NCBI GenBank assembly: GCA_038216175.1
Contig: JBBQQG010000001.1
Span: forward strand, 1-64,000
DNA: 64,000 nucleotides
Reading direction: 5' to 3'
From: JBBQQG01 sp038216175
GTDB lineage: Bacteria > Patescibacteriota > Saccharimonadia > Saccharimonadales > OMJO01
Part shown: piece by piece, positions 43,705-54,300 of the stretch
Position numbering within the stretch: position 1 is the stretch's first letter
Layout: each line of letters opens with the position of its first letter
Translations under genes and position numbers: made by a program
The notes under the pieces: model-generated
Databases searched by the model: none
Seen by the model: the letters and a program-made list of their open reading frames with translations, nothing else
What the model was told of the DNA's origin: nothing

Positions 43705-45792
43705 CTATTTAGCGTTTTTAGCGATTATTGCTTCAGCGACATGATTAGGTACGTCAGCGTAGTGGTCAAGCTCCATGCTCGAGCTGGCGCGTCCTTGGGT
43801 CGAACTTCGAAGATTAGTTGTGTAGCCGAACATTTCACCTAATGGTACGAAAGAAGTAATTTCTTTTATGCCCTGGCTAAGATCTTCCATCGATTCGATT
43901 CGTCCCCGTTTGGCATTCAAATCACCGATTACTTCACCCATGAACTGTTCCGGTGTAACAACTACTACCTTCATTACTGGCTCTAGCAGTACTGGACTAG
44001 CTTTTTTAACACCTTCTTGAAGTGCCATCGATCCGGCAATTTTAAATGCCATTTCACTTGAGTCAACATCGTGGTAGCTGCCGAAGTATAATTCAGTTTT
44101 AACATCTACAACTGGGTATCCGGCGAGTACGCCGTTAGACATCGCTTCTTTAATACCTTCTTCGACCGGTTTGATATATTCACTAGGAATTACTCCACCC
44201 TTGATAGAGTTAATAAATTCAAATCCTTTACCGGCTTCGTTTTGCGATAATCTTAGCCATACGTCGCCGTACTGTCCACGTCCACCGCTTTGTCGAATAA
44301 ACTTGCCCTGAACTTCGACGCCGTCTTTACGGATAGTTTCACGGTAGGCAACCTGCGGCTGTCCGACGTTAGCTTCGACTGCAAATTCTCTTTTCATCCT
44401 ATCGACAATAATTTCAAGATGTAACTCGCCCATACCTGAGATAATTGTCTGTCCAGTCTCATCGTCAACCCTAATTCTAAATGTCGGGTCTTCTTCAGCT
44501 AGTCGCTGCATCGCTAGACTCATTTTTTCCTGGTCAGCTTTAGTCTTTGGCTCGATTGCGATCGATACCGGCGGTTCGGGAAACGTAATACTCTCAAGAA
44601 CTATTGGGTGAGACACGTCGCATAGCGTGTTGCCAGTAGTTGTGCCTTTAAGCCCGACTATTGCCGCTATATCTCCGGCTTCTACTTCAGCCACGTCTTC
44701 CCGTTTATCGGCTTGCATTCGGACTATCCGTCCGACTCGCTCTTTTTCTCCAGTCGAGCTATTTAATATGTAGCTTCCGGCAGTAATTTTTCCTGAGTAA
44801 ACTCTAAAATATGCTAGTTTTCCAACAAACGGATCAGTTGCAATCTTAAATGCTAGTCCAGCAAATGGCTCGTCAAGCGAAGGTTTTCGTTCAGTTTCGT
44901 CGCCTGTTTTCGGTTGAGTGCCCCAGGTACTGCCTCGGTCAATCGGGCTGGGTAGTAAATCTACTACTAAATCTAGCACTTTTTCGACTATTACTCCGCG
45001 TCCGTCGCCGCCGGTTACGACAAAAAAGTCTCCGGCCAGGATGGCGCTTCGAATAGCATGACGTATTTCGTCTTCCGATAATCCATCTTCGCCGACTTCA
45101 AAGTATTTTTCGAGCATCTTTTCATCTTCAGCTACGGCATTTTCTATTAATAGCGACCGGTATTTTTTGGCCTTATCGAGCATGTCGGCCGGTACTTCGC
45201 CTTCGATAAGTTCATGATCTGTAAATTCTTTGTAGGTGTAGGACTTCATGCTGACGAGATCGATTAGACCGTTGATGCTCTGTTCGAATCCGATGGGCAA
45301 ATGTATTGGAAATGCTCTTTTATTTAGTCGGGCGTGAATGCTATCGAGCGATTTATAATAATCACCGCCGGTCTGGTTGATCTTATTTATAAAGCATATC
45401 CGTGGAACGCCGTATTTATCAGCTTGTCGCCAGACTGTTTCAGACTGCGACTCGACTCCCATTTTTCCGTCAAATACTACTACTGCACCGTCAAGTACAC
45501 GCAGCGAACGTTCAACTTCAACAGTAAAGTCTATATGGCCTGGCGTATCGATAATATTTATCTGGTGGTTTTTCCAGTAGCAAGTAACGGCTGCCGACAC
45601 GATTGTAATACCGCGTTCTCGCTCCTGAGCCATCCAGTCTGTTGTCGTTTCGCCTTCATGAACGGCACCGATCTTATGCTTAAGTCCGGTTCGGTAAAGT
45701 ATGCCTTCAGTAGTTGTAGTCTTACCAGCATCAATGTGAGCAATGATACCAATATTACGAATTTTTTCTAATGGATATTTTTTAGCTGCCAT
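43705..45792 (-). CDS. fusA: translation elongation factor EF-G
   Basis: Ribosomal translocase GTPase. IGIIAHIDAGKTTTTEGILYRTG (G1), the switch I segment RERGITIVSAAVTC, NIIDTPGHIDFTVEVERSLRVLDGAVVVFD (G3), CFINKINQTGGDYY (G4), then domains II-V ending MFGYTTNLRSSTQGRASSSMELDHYADVP. 695 aa, normal. It starts directly after the 90-aa cysteine-rich gene (no gap). SD AAGGGAGA. Confidence 0.99.
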   Translation of the reverse strand: MAAKKYPLEKIRNIGIIAHIDAGKTTTTEGILYRTGLKHKIGAVHEGETTTDWMAQERERGITIVSAAVTCYWKNHQINIIDTPGHIDFTVEVERSLRVLDGAVVVFDGKMGVESQSETVWRQADKYGVPRICFINKINQTGGDYYKSLDSIHARLNKRAFPIHLPIGFEQSINGLIDLVSMKSYTYKEFTDHELIEGEVPADMLDKAKKYRSLLIENAVAEDEKMLEKYFEVGEDGLSEDEIRHAIRSAILAGDFFVVTGGDGRGVIVEKVLDLVVDLLPSPIDRGSTWGTQPKTGDETERKPSLDEPFAGLAFKIATDPFVGKLAYFRVYSGKITAGSYILNSSTGEKERVGRIVRMQADKREDVAEVEAGDIAAIVGLKGTTTGNTLCDVSHPIVLESITFPEPPVSIAIEPKTKADQEKMSLAMQRLAEEDPTFRIRVDDETGQTIISGMGELHLEIIVDRMKREFAVEANVGQPQVAYRETIRKDGVEVQGKFIRQSGGRGQYGDVWLRLSQNEAGKGFEFINSIKGGVIPSEYIKPVEEGIKEAMSNGVLAGYPVVDVKTELYFGSYHDVDSSEMAFKIAGSMALQEGVKKASPVLLEPVMKVVVVTPEQFMGEVIGDLNAKRGRIESMEDLSQGIKEITSFVPLGEMFGYTTNLRSSTQGRASSSMELDHYADVPNHVAEAIIAKNAK

Positions 45793-46065
45793 TTAACTTT
45801 CTCCCTTAATTTCTTCATTTGTTTGTTGACTGACTGTTTCCAGTACCGGACAAATTATAGTTTCACCGGAACTACTGAGCTGTGAAACTGCACCGCCTAG
45901 AAAGTAGCATCTTTTTATCATATCGAGATTATCCATTTCGAATTGATTGTCTCGTTTATGGTCAGCAAAATATGGGCACTTATTTATACAAGTATCTCTA
46001 TGATTAGTATTTTCATTAACAGTCCTTGCAACAACAAATTCCGAATAGCTGTTTCTTCTAGCCAT
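45793..46065 (-). CDS. cysteine-rich 90-aa protein in the str operon
   Basis: Unknown. Four cysteines: RDTCINKCPYF near residue 26, IKRCYFLGGAVSQLSSSG near 49 and IICPVL near 70. The pattern C-x3-CPYF ... C-x-F-x-G...Q resembles the 72-aa protein at 46814 (C-x4-CPKF ... C-R-F-F-A-G...Q). Acidic C-terminal tail. It lies 4 nt after the 91-aa gene and abuts the fusA start, so it is translated in step with EF-G. A metal-binding or disulfide-linked small ribosome-associated factor would fit, but this is inference. Confidence 0.8.
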   Translation of the reverse strand: MARRNSYSEFVVARTVNENTNHRDTCINKCPYFADHKRDNQFEMDNLDMIKRCYFLGGAVSQLSSSGETIICPVLETVSQQTNEEIKGES

Positions 46066-46069
46066 TTTA

Positions 46070-46345
46070 TTAGTCCTTAAGCAGTTCGGCTATTTTTTGT
46101 TGTAAAACTAAAGCCGCGTCGATACCGGTTACGTTGTCGACGACCTCGGCAATTTCAGCAGCATCGGTTTGGTTTAATTCTTTAGTTTTTCCATCAGGAA
46201 AGTCGATGTCAAGAGTATAGCCCCGTCCGTTTCTAGCTCGCTTAAGGGCGTTTACGGCTATTTCAGAAAAGCCCGGTGTCATTCCCAGCAGCGATAGCTC
46301 CGGATTCGTTTGTCTTTCCGGTGATCGATAGAATGCGAATGCCAT
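46070..46345 (-). CDS. unknown 91-aa protein between rpsG and fusA
   Basis: No family recognised. Helical and acidic: FAFYRSPERQTNPELSLLGMTPGFSEIAVNALKRARNGRGYTLDIDFPDGKTKELNQTDAAEIAEVVDNVTGIDAALVLQQKIAELLK describes the whole protein, with no cysteines or membrane segments. The start shares 1 nt with the rpsG stop codon, and the stop is 4 nt before the next small gene. Position implies expression at ribosomal-protein level. Confidence 0.78.
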   Translation of the reverse strand: MAFAFYRSPERQTNPELSLLGMTPGFSEIAVNALKRARNGRGYTLDIDFPDGKTKELNQTDAAEIAEVVDNVTGIDAALVLQQKIAELLKD

Positions 46346-46824
46346 TAGAACCTCGCGAAGTGAGCAAATGCTCGGTTAGCTTCGGCCATTTTATGGGTAT
46401 CTTCACGCTTTTTAACTGCTGATCCGGCATTGTTATAAGCATCGACAAACTCAAGTGCCAAGCGGTCTTCCATGCTCATGCCTTTTCGGCTTCGGGCAGC
46501 TGCAACAATCCACATTAGTGTAAGGTGAGACTGTCTTTGGCCTTTAACATCGAAAGGAATCTGATAATTAGCCCCGCCGACACGTCGTGAGCGTGTTTCA
46601 ACATGAGGTTGAACGTTTCTGATAACCTGATCAAAAACTTCTATCGGGTTTTTAACGCTTAATTTATCGGCTGCCTTTTGCAGTCCGCCGTAAACTAATC
46701 TTTCGGCAATTTGCTTTTTACCGTTTAGCATCACTCGGTTAATAAGCCTTTGAATCATGATGCTCTCATAAACGCGGTCTGGTTTAATGTCGCGAATTAG
46801 CGAGGCTGTTTTTTTACGAGGCAT
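46345..46824 (-). CDS. rpsG: 30S ribosomal protein uS7
   Basis: 30S head assembly protein and, in E. coli, repressor of the str operon. MPRKKTASLIRDIKPDRVYESIMIQRLINRVMLNGKKQIAERLVYGGL, RVGGANYQIPFDVKGQRQSHLTLMWIVAAARSRKGMSMEDRLALEFVDAYNNAGSAVKKREDTHKMAEANRAFAHFARF. I chose ATG 46824, 7 nt after AAAGGAG; the 24-codon longer frame would run into the preceding gene. The start overlaps the 72-aa gene by 11 nt. Confidence 0.97.
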   Translation of the reverse strand: MPRKKTASLIRDIKPDRVYESIMIQRLINRVMLNGKKQIAERLVYGGLQKAADKLSVKNPIEVFDQVIRNVQPHVETRSRRVGGANYQIPFDVKGQRQSHLTLMWIVAAARSRKGMSMEDRLALEFVDAYNNAGSAVKKREDTHKMAEANRAFAHFARF

Positions 46825-47032
46825 TTGATACTCCTTTAGAACCACCGGTAAATTGCTGTAACTCGACTCCGGCGAAAAAACGGCAAAACTGCTCATTTTT
46901 ATACGGGTTTATTTCAGTATTTGTTTCGCACATTGCAGTAGGTATTTCTTCATATTCACCCATACCGAACTCATTTAATAGTCCGATAAATTTTGGGCAG
47001 TCAAATTTAGCGCATGGAATTGCTTCAGTCAT
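46814..47032 (-). CDS. cysteine-rich 72-aa protein between rpsL and rpsG
   Basis: Unknown. Four cysteines: AIPCAKFDCPKFIG near residue 7-12, AMCETNTE near 34 and EQFCRFFAGVELQQFTGG near 49. It shares the C-x(3-4)-CP-x-F and C-x-F-x-G...Q pattern with the 90-aa gene at 45793, so both may derive from one duplicated gene. TAATG overlap with rpsL and an 11-nt overlap with rpsG place it inside the usually uninterrupted rpsL-rpsG pair. Confidence 0.8.
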   Translation of the reverse strand: MTEAIPCAKFDCPKFIGLLNEFGMGEYEEIPTAMCETNTEINPYKNEQFCRFFAGVELQQFTGGSKGVSNAS

Positions 47033-47445
47033 TATTTGCTCGCCTTCTTAGCGCCGTACAAGCTGCGTCCGCGCTTTCGGTTAGCAACACCCTGAAGGTC
47101 TAAGCTGCCTCTAACTATGTGATATCGAACACCAGGTAAATCTTTAACCCGTCCGCCGCGGATTGTTACTACTGCGTGTTCTTGAAGGTTATGTCCTTCG
47201 CCGCCGATATATGCCCAGACTTCGTAGCCGTTAGTCAATCTGACACGTGCGACTTTTCGAAGTGCCGAGTTAGGTTTCTTGGGTGTTTTAGTCGTAACTT
47301 TTACACAGACACCGCGTTTAAATGGTGATGGCTTTTCATAGTGTTTGGTTTTTAAATTGTTAACGACGCGCTGAAGTGCTGGCGACTTACTTTTAGTCGT
47401 CACTTGTTTGCGCGGTTTTCGCACTAACTGATTGATTGTTGGCAT
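47032..47445 (-). CDS. rpsL: 30S ribosomal protein uS12
   Basis: Decoding-centre protein. [13 protein letters not shown], then [74 protein letters not shown]. The Lys residues in KPNSA and [10 protein letters not shown], where streptomycin resistance mutations occur, are the wild-type ones. 137 aa. First gene of the str operon, 94 nt after rpoC. Confidence 0.99.
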   Translation of the reverse strand: MPTINQLVRKPRKQVTTKSKSPALQRVVNNLKTKHYEKPSPFKRGVCVKVTTKTPKKPNSALRKVARVRLTNGYEVWAYIGGEGHNLQEHAVVTIRGGRVKDLPGVRYHIVRGSLDLQGVANRKRGRSLYGAKKASK

Positions 47446-47539
47446 TTATTCTCCTACGTAAGTTGTAATCTACTGCAGCGCACGCATGCCTACGTGTGGC
47501 TCAGACTACTTAAGTTTGTAAATATAGACTTTAACAGAT

Positions 47540-50500
47540 TTACTGCAGAGTGGCAAGTGCTTCGGCAGCTTCTATTTCTTCTGGTGATCGATATCCTGTT
47601 CCAACTGGAATTCGGCGTCCTAAGATGACATTTTCTTTAAGACCGAACAAATGGTCGACTTTACCGCTGGTAGCAGCTGCAATTAGGACTCTAGTTGTGT
47701 CCTGGAACGAAGCAGCACTTAGGAATGAATCAGTCGATAGGCTGGCTTTGGTAATACCAAGCAGCAGCTGCGTTACTTTTGCCGGCTGTTTGCCAGCTGA
47801 GACAAGTTCTTCGTTAGCTACAACTACAGCCAGCTTGCTGACAATATCACCAGTGACAAAGGTACTGTCGCCGGCTTCTTCAACTTGAACTCGGCTAAAC
47901 ATCTGACGGACAATAATCTCTAGGTGCTTATCGGCAATGTTTTGTCCTTGAGAGGCAAAGATTCTTAGAATGTCGTTCATGATGTAGCGCTGAGTTGCTT
48001 CGACTCCTTGAAGTCGCATCAGCTCGTGTAAGTTAATTGAACCGTTAGTTAGTCTCTGACCTGCAACTACTTTGTCGCCGTCTTTTACAACAAGCTGCTT
48101 AAAGCTTGGGATCTCGTATTTTTCAACACTCTTTGATGTCGGAGACAAGGTAATTACTTTCTTAGAGATATCGGCTTTTCCGGCCATAGGAGCGATAAGC
48201 GGACTTGATCCGTCTTCTTTAGCAGCAATTACGTCGCCGATAGATACATCCGATCCGCTGGCTATTTGAGCTTTGCGGCCATCAAGTTTCAGTTCAATGA
48301 TTTCAGCGTCGTTAGCTGTAACTTGAACTACATAATGCTCGCCTTCTTCCCAGGTTGAAACAAGTCCGGGAATTTCAGCTAGATAGGCTTGTCCCTTTGG
48401 TGTTCGTACTTCAAACAGTTCCTCGACACGGGGAAGTCCAGACGTAATGTCGTCGCCGGCAACTCCTCCTGAGTGGAAAGTCTTAAGCGTCAGCTGGGTA
48501 CCAGGTTCGCCGATACTCTGAGCAGCAATAACACCGGCCGGGTGGTGTCCGGCTACTAGTTCACCGGTAGCTGGATCAAGACCGTATGATTTGCGACCAA
48601 CACCCTTAACACTGGTACAGCTAAGTACGCTCATGATCTTTACGCCGTCAAGTTCTTCATTTGCGTCGATTTCTTCGGCCATTTGTTTGGAAATTAGCTG
48701 ACCTTTTTTGACTATGCCTTTTACTTCTTCGGCAGTGAATCGTCCTACTAAACGAGATGCGTAAGGAACGCCGATTTCGGCTGAGTCGGAACGATAAATT
48801 GCAAAACCGGGATCGTCAACTTCTTCGTCAAGCGTAAATACATCTTGTGAAACATCAACTAGACGGCGAGTTAGGTAGCCTGAGTCAGCGGTTTTAAGTG
48901 CGGTGTCAATCATACCTTTTCTAGCACCTCTAGTAGCCGTAAAGTATTCTAGAGGTGAAAGTCCTGACATATAGTTAGATCTAATCGGCAGTTCAATTGA
49001 CCGTCCAGTTGCATCGGTGGTAACACCAAGCAGTCCAACGGCAGTCATAACTTGTCCAATATTTCCTCTGGCTCCAGATACTACAGCAATCGACATTGAA
49101 CTGTCTTCTTCGGCAAACTGGGCGCTCAATGTCTGCTGGACAAAGTTAGTCGTATTTGTCCAAGTTTCGACGGTTAAACGGTAGCGCTCTTCATCAGTAA
49201 TGAATCCTTGGTCGTATTGTTCAGCAATTTCTGCAGTCTTGTCCTGACCCTCATCGAGTATGCCTTTTAAGCCTTTAATTTCGTTAAAGTCACCCATTCC
49301 CATAGATATTCCGGACCTTGTGGCGTAGACGAATCCGATGTCCTTTAGATCATCGGCAATTTCTGCAGTCTTGTCCTGGCCATACATTGCGTAGGCTAGT
49401 GCCATAGCTGCACCGAGACGTTTTTTAGTCATCGCTTCGTCGAGGAAAGGAAAGTCTTCTGGGAATATTTCGTTAAACAGCATTCGGCCAAATGTAGTTG
49501 TTCGAACTTCACCTCTAAACGGTGCTCTAACTGGACTTTGAAGTGTCAGCGAACCGGCGTCGTATGCCATCAGTGCTTCTTCAATTGATGCAAAAGCTTT
49601 TACTTTCTTACTGGCACCTGGTCGGTCGTATGTCAAGTAGTAGCAGCCAAGCACGATATCTTGTTCAATATGTAAAATCGGTGAGCCATCAGCTGGTTTA
49701 AGAAGATTACGGTTACTAGCCATAATTTCTCTAGCTTCGTTCTGAGCAGCGTCAGAAAGTGGCAAGTGAACTGCCATTTGGTCGCCGTCAAAGTCAGCAT
49801 TAAAACCTTTACAGACAAGCGGGTGAAGTTGGATGGCTTTACCTTCAATTAGTACTGGTTGGAAAGCCTGGATACTTAAACGGTGAAGCGAAGGAGCTCG
49901 GTTAAGTAGCACGTATTTGCCCTTGATTACTTCGTCTAGTGCATCCCAGACTTCGGTTTCACCGGTTTCAATCATCCTAGTAGCTGATCGAATATTATGA
50001 GCGTGCTCATTAACAATCAGGTGTCCTATGACGAATGGTTTGAATAGTTCAAGCGCCATCATCTTAGGCAGGCCGCACTGGCTTATTTTAAGTTCCGGTC
50101 CGGCAACAATTACTGATCGGCCGGAGTAGTCGACTCGTTTTCCAAGCAAGTTTTGACGGAAACGTCCCTGCTTGCCTTTTAACATGTCAGATAGACTCTT
50201 GAGTCGTCGCCTCTGTCCGGTGGCAGCCACTGCTCGGCCGGAACGGGCACTGTTGTTGTCGATTAGAGCGTCGACAGCTTCTTGGAGCATTCTTTGTTCG
50301 TTTCGTCTAATTACTTCCGGGGCATTTAAATCGATAAGTTTCTTGAGCCGATTGTTACGGTTAATCACTCTTCGGTATAGATCGTTTAAATCGCTGGTTG
50401 CGAATCGTCCGCCGGTTAATTGAACCATTGGTCGAAGATCTGGAGGAATAACAGGTAGAACCGTCATACACATGCTGTTAGGCTTTATGCCGGCCCGCTC

Positions 50501-51349
50501 CATACTCTCAAGCAGTCTAAGCCGCTTCATTATCTTCTTTTTCCTTTGGCCTTTAGCTTCTTCAGTTTCAATATCTAGTTCAGCGATTAGCTTCGACAAA
50601 TCAATTTCATCGAGCAGTTCTTTTAGGGCTGCACCGCCCATTCCGACAGTGATTAGTGATCTAAGATCGTCAGGCAGCGACCGGTAATCGGTTTCAGATA
50701 TAAGTCTTAGCTTTTCTAAACTGTCAAACTGAACTTTTAATGCGTCAAATTCTTTTGACAACTCTTCTAGTTCTTTAGTCTGCATTTCAGCCAGTGCTTT
50801 AACGTTGGCATTCTCGGCTTCAGCTTCTTTGGCAAATCGCAGTTTAATCGCTTCTGATCCAGCATTAAACTCGGCTTCCTTATCGGCAAGCATTTGGTTT
50901 CGTTTGTCGCTGTTAACCGACTTTATGATGTAGCTGGCAAAGTATGCCACTCGCTCTAGGTTTTTTACTGTCATACCAAGTAGTAGTCCGATAGCTGACG
51001 GTGTACCACGCAGGAACCAAATGTGAGCAACAGGAGCAGCCAGGCTGATATGGCCCATTCGCTCTCGTCTGACAATTGATTTTGTGACAATTTCACCGTT
51101 TTTATCAATCGCTGCTTCCCTCGATCTTACGCCTTTATATTTTGCGTCGTGCGGATTTATATCTTTAACTGGTCCGAAGATCCTTTCGCAGAATAGTCCG
51201 TCGCGCTCTGGTTTTTGAGTTCGGTAGTTAATCGTTTCTGGTTTTGTCACTTCGCCGTGACTCCAATCGAGAATATCGGTCGGACTGGCTACTGCTAGTC
51301 TTACGGCATCAAAATCGGCAATGTTGGTTCCGTATGAATATCGTCTCAT
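47540..51349 (-). CDS. rpoC: DNA-directed RNA polymerase subunit beta', without zinc-binding cysteines
   Basis: Catalytic subunit. The Mg site NADFDGDQMAVH near residue 485, the trigger loop ARKGMIDTALKTADSGYLTRRLVDVSQD and the clamp motif RRERMGHISLAAPVAHIWF are intact. The N-terminal zinc ribbon is missing its ligands: the region after FCERIFGPVKDI reads HDAKYKGVRSREAAIDKNGE without a Cys. The second site is also degraded: SCTSVKGVGRKSYGLD keeps one Cys of four. 1269 aa from the ATG at 51349, which has a strong GAGGAGGT site and begins MRRYSYGT, the usual start; the frame's earlier ATG lies inside rpoB. Located 1 nt after rpoB. Confidence 0.98.
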   Translation of the reverse strand: MRRYSYGTNIADFDAVRLAVASPTDILDWSHGEVTKPETINYRTQKPERDGLFCERIFGPVKDINPHDAKYKGVRSREAAIDKNGEIVTKSIVRRERMGHISLAAPVAHIWFLRGTPSAIGLLLGMTVKNLERVAYFASYIIKSVNSDKRNQMLADKEAEFNAGSEAIKLRFAKEAEAENANVKALAEMQTKELEELSKEFDALKVQFDSLEKLRLISETDYRSLPDDLRSLITVGMGGAALKELLDEIDLSKLIAELDIETEEAKGQRKKKIMKRLRLLESMERAGIKPNSMCMTVLPVIPPDLRPMVQLTGGRFATSDLNDLYRRVINRNNRLKKLIDLNAPEVIRRNEQRMLQEAVDALIDNNSARSGRAVAATGQRRRLKSLSDMLKGKQGRFRQNLLGKRVDYSGRSVIVAGPELKISQCGLPKMMALELFKPFVIGHLIVNEHAHNIRSATRMIETGETEVWDALDEVIKGKYVLLNRAPSLHRLSIQAFQPVLIEGKAIQLHPLVCKGFNADFDGDQMAVHLPLSDAAQNEAREIMASNRNLLKPADGSPILHIEQDIVLGCYYLTYDRPGASKKVKAFASIEEALMAYDAGSLTLQSPVRAPFRGEVRTTTFGRMLFNEIFPEDFPFLDEAMTKKRLGAAMALAYAMYGQDKTAEIADDLKDIGFVYATRSGISMGMGDFNEIKGLKGILDEGQDKTAEIAEQYDQGFITDEERYRLTVETWTNTTNFVQQTLSAQFAEEDSSMSIAVVSGARGNIGQVMTAVGLLGVTTDATGRSIELPIRSNYMSGLSPLEYFTATRGARKGMIDTALKTADSGYLTRRLVDVSQDVFTLDEEVDDPGFAIYRSDSAEIGVPYASRLVGRFTAEEVKGIVKKGQLISKQMAEEIDANEELDGVKIMSVLSCTSVKGVGRKSYGLDPATGELVAGHHPAGVIAAQSIGEPGTQLTLKTFHSGGVAGDDITSGLPRVEELFEVRTPKGQAYLAEIPGLVSTWEEGEHYVVQVTANDAEIIELKLDGRKAQIASGSDVSIGDVIAAKEDGSSPLIAPMAGKADISKKVITLSPTSKSVEKYEIPSFKQLVVKDGDKVVAGQRLTNGSINLHELMRLQGVEATQRYIMNDILRIFASQGQNIADKHLEIIVRQMFSRVQVEEAGDSTFVTGDIVSKLAVVVANEELVSAGKQPAKVTQLLLGITKASLSTDSFLSAASFQDTTRVLIAAATSGKVDHLFGLKENVILGRRIPVGTGYRSPEEIEAAEALATLQ

Positions 51350-51350
51350 A

Positions 51351-54300
51351 TTAAACCTCCTCGCTTTCTTCGCTAACATTAATCGAGGCGGTTGTCGCGT
51401 CGTATTCTTCATTTTCCATTCCGGCAGTTGGCTCGGTCGGCAGTGTATCTTGAAGTTCTAATACCATGAACTCATCGACTGCAGCATCAACAGAAACATC
51501 GACGTCTGAAGTTGAAGGAGCTGGTACATCGACGTCAGCAAGGTGAGTAGCTTCGTCTTTAATATTTTCAGCTAGTACTGCTTCGGCATCGATTACTTCG
51601 TCTGATACTATCAGGTCAACTTTAAGTCCAAGACCCTGAAGTTCTTTTACAAGAACGTTAAAGCTCTCAGGTACTTTCGGTCCGACAATTTCAGTCTGCT
51701 TGATGATCGATTCGTATGCTTTCGATCGTCCATAAACGTCGTCTGATTTGATCGTTAGCATTTCCTGCAAAGTATTGCTGGCACCGTAGGCTTCTAGAGC
51801 CCAAACTTCCATTTCGCCAAATCTTTGGCCACCGTTTTGGGCTTTTCCACCTAGTGGCTGCTGAGTAACCATTGTGTATGGTCCAGTAGAACGAGCGTGG
51901 ATCTTATCGGCGATCATATGGTTTAGTTTGATCATATACATCGATCCGACAGTCGTTCGCTCAAAGAAGGCATCGCCGGTTCGTCCATCGAAAAGTTGCT
52001 GCTTACCGTCTTCTGGTAGTCCTGCTTGTTTTAGCAGATCATGAATCTGAACGATTGATACTCCATTAAAAGCTGGGCTAGCTACCTTCATACCAAGTGC
52101 TCTGGCTGCCATACCTAAGTGAGTTTCAAATAACTGGCCAATGTTCATTCTACTAGGTACACCTAGCGGGTTTAGTACAATATCAACAGATGTTCCATCG
52201 GCTGTAAATGGCATATCTTCAACTGGTAGAATACGGGCAATAACACCTTTGTTACCATGCCTTCCGCCTAGTTTGTCGCCGACAGCTATTTTTCGCATCT
52301 GGGCAACGAACACCTGAATCTGCATAATTACGCCGGCTTTTAGCTCATGTCCGTTAGCCCGGCTAAATACTTTTACGCCGACTACTTTTCCGTGCTTGCC
52401 GTTACTCATTCTTTGCGACGTATCACGGACTTCTTTAGCTTTTTCACCGAATATTGCTCTTAGCAGTCGTTCTTCTGAGCTTAGTTCCTGTTCGCCTTTT
52501 GGAGTAATCTTTCCGACTAATATGTCGCCGGGGTGTACTTCGGCACCAATTCTAACTATTCCGTCTTCATCAAGGTGTCTTAGTGCGTCTTCTGAAACAT
52601 TAGGAATATCTCTCGTAACTATTTCTGGTCCCAGTTTAGTTTCTCGAACTTCAACCATGAAATCTACAATATGAACTGATGTCAGGGTGTCATCTTCGAC
52701 TAGTTTTCTGGAGATAATGATGGCATCTTCGAAGTTATATCCGCTCCAAGGCATAAATGCGACTAGCAAATCTTTTCCAAGCGCTAATTCGCCACCTTCA
52801 ATCGACATTCCTTCGATTAATGAATCGCCTTCTTTTACCGTTTGGCCGCTCGATACTACGACACGCTGGTTAATACTAGTACCTTCGTTTGATCTTATGT
52901 AATGCTGAGGTCTGTAAGTTACACTACCTTCTTTATACTTAACGATTACTTCGTCAGCATTTGCTAGTGACACCTCGCCGTCGGCTTCAGCAACAATTAA
53001 CTGTCCGGTGTTTCTAGCGGCTGTAGTTTCCATGCCAGTTCCGACAATTGGTGCACTAGGCTTAACTAGCGGTACTGCTTGACGCTGTTGGTTGCTGCCC
53101 ATAAGTGAGCGGTAAACGTAGTTTTTTTCAATAAATGGAATTAAACCGGCACTTGAGCCGATAATCTGCATTCTCGATGCGTCCATATGGGTGACGTCGT
53201 CGGCATCAACTTCACCGGCTTGAAGCTTTGTTCTTGCTGAAACACGGTTTAGTAGAAAGTGTCCTTTTTCGTCGTAGTCTTCCGATGCGTTTACGATAAC
53301 TGCCGATTCTTCCTGTGATGCGTCCAGATAAACAACGTCGCGGGTAACTCTGGCTTTTACGGGCCAGGTTGCCCGGTTTTTTACAGCTGCCAGTTTTTTA
53401 GCTTGATCGGCAGTAATAACTTGACCGGCTTTTACGATAGTCGTCCCTTTTTCGTCTTCTAGATTAACCGAAGCAATCTCACCAGCTGCATCTTTTGCAG
53501 GCACGGCACTGACTACTATCCGGTAAGGAGTTTCGATAAATCCATAGTCGTTAATTCGGGCATGGCAAGCTAGATTAAGTACTAATCCGATGTTGGCACC
53601 TTCAGGAGTTTCTACAGCACAAATTCGTCCGTAGTGGGTAGCGTGGGCATCACGAACTTCAAATCCAGCACGTTCTCTCGATAATCCGCCTGGGCCCATA
53701 GAACTGAGTCGTCTTTTATGAGCTAGTTCACTCAGCGGATTAATCTGGTCCATAAACTGTGATAGCTGACTGCTAGCAAAAAATTCCCTTACGGCTGCCA
53801 CAATTGGACGGGCGTTTATAAGCTGAGCTGGTGTAACTGTTTCAATTTCGCACATGCTCATACGGTCTTTTGTGTTTCGCTCCATTCGAAGCAGACCAAT
53901 TCTAAACTGACGCTGAACTAGTTCGCCGACTAATTTAACCCGTCTGTTAGCTAGGCTGTCGATATCGTCAGCTGGTTCCTGAGTATTATTTAGTCTAATG
54001 ATCTCGGCAATTATTGCCGTTAGATCTTCCAGACGCATAATTCTATTTTCAATTGTGTTTGAAATATCTAGATCGAGCCGTTTGTTGATCTTATATCTTC
54101 CGACGCGGCTAAAATCAAAACGTTTGAAATTATAAAACATGTTCTCTAGCAGGCTGCGAGCGTTATCAACAGTCGCAAGGTCGCCTGGTCGCAGACGTCG
54201 GTAAACTTCGATCAAGGCATCATTGGCACCTTTAGTCGGATCTTTTTCGATTGTCTGCTCGATATAGCTGGTTTTACCGGAGTCGACGTGTTTGAAAGTA

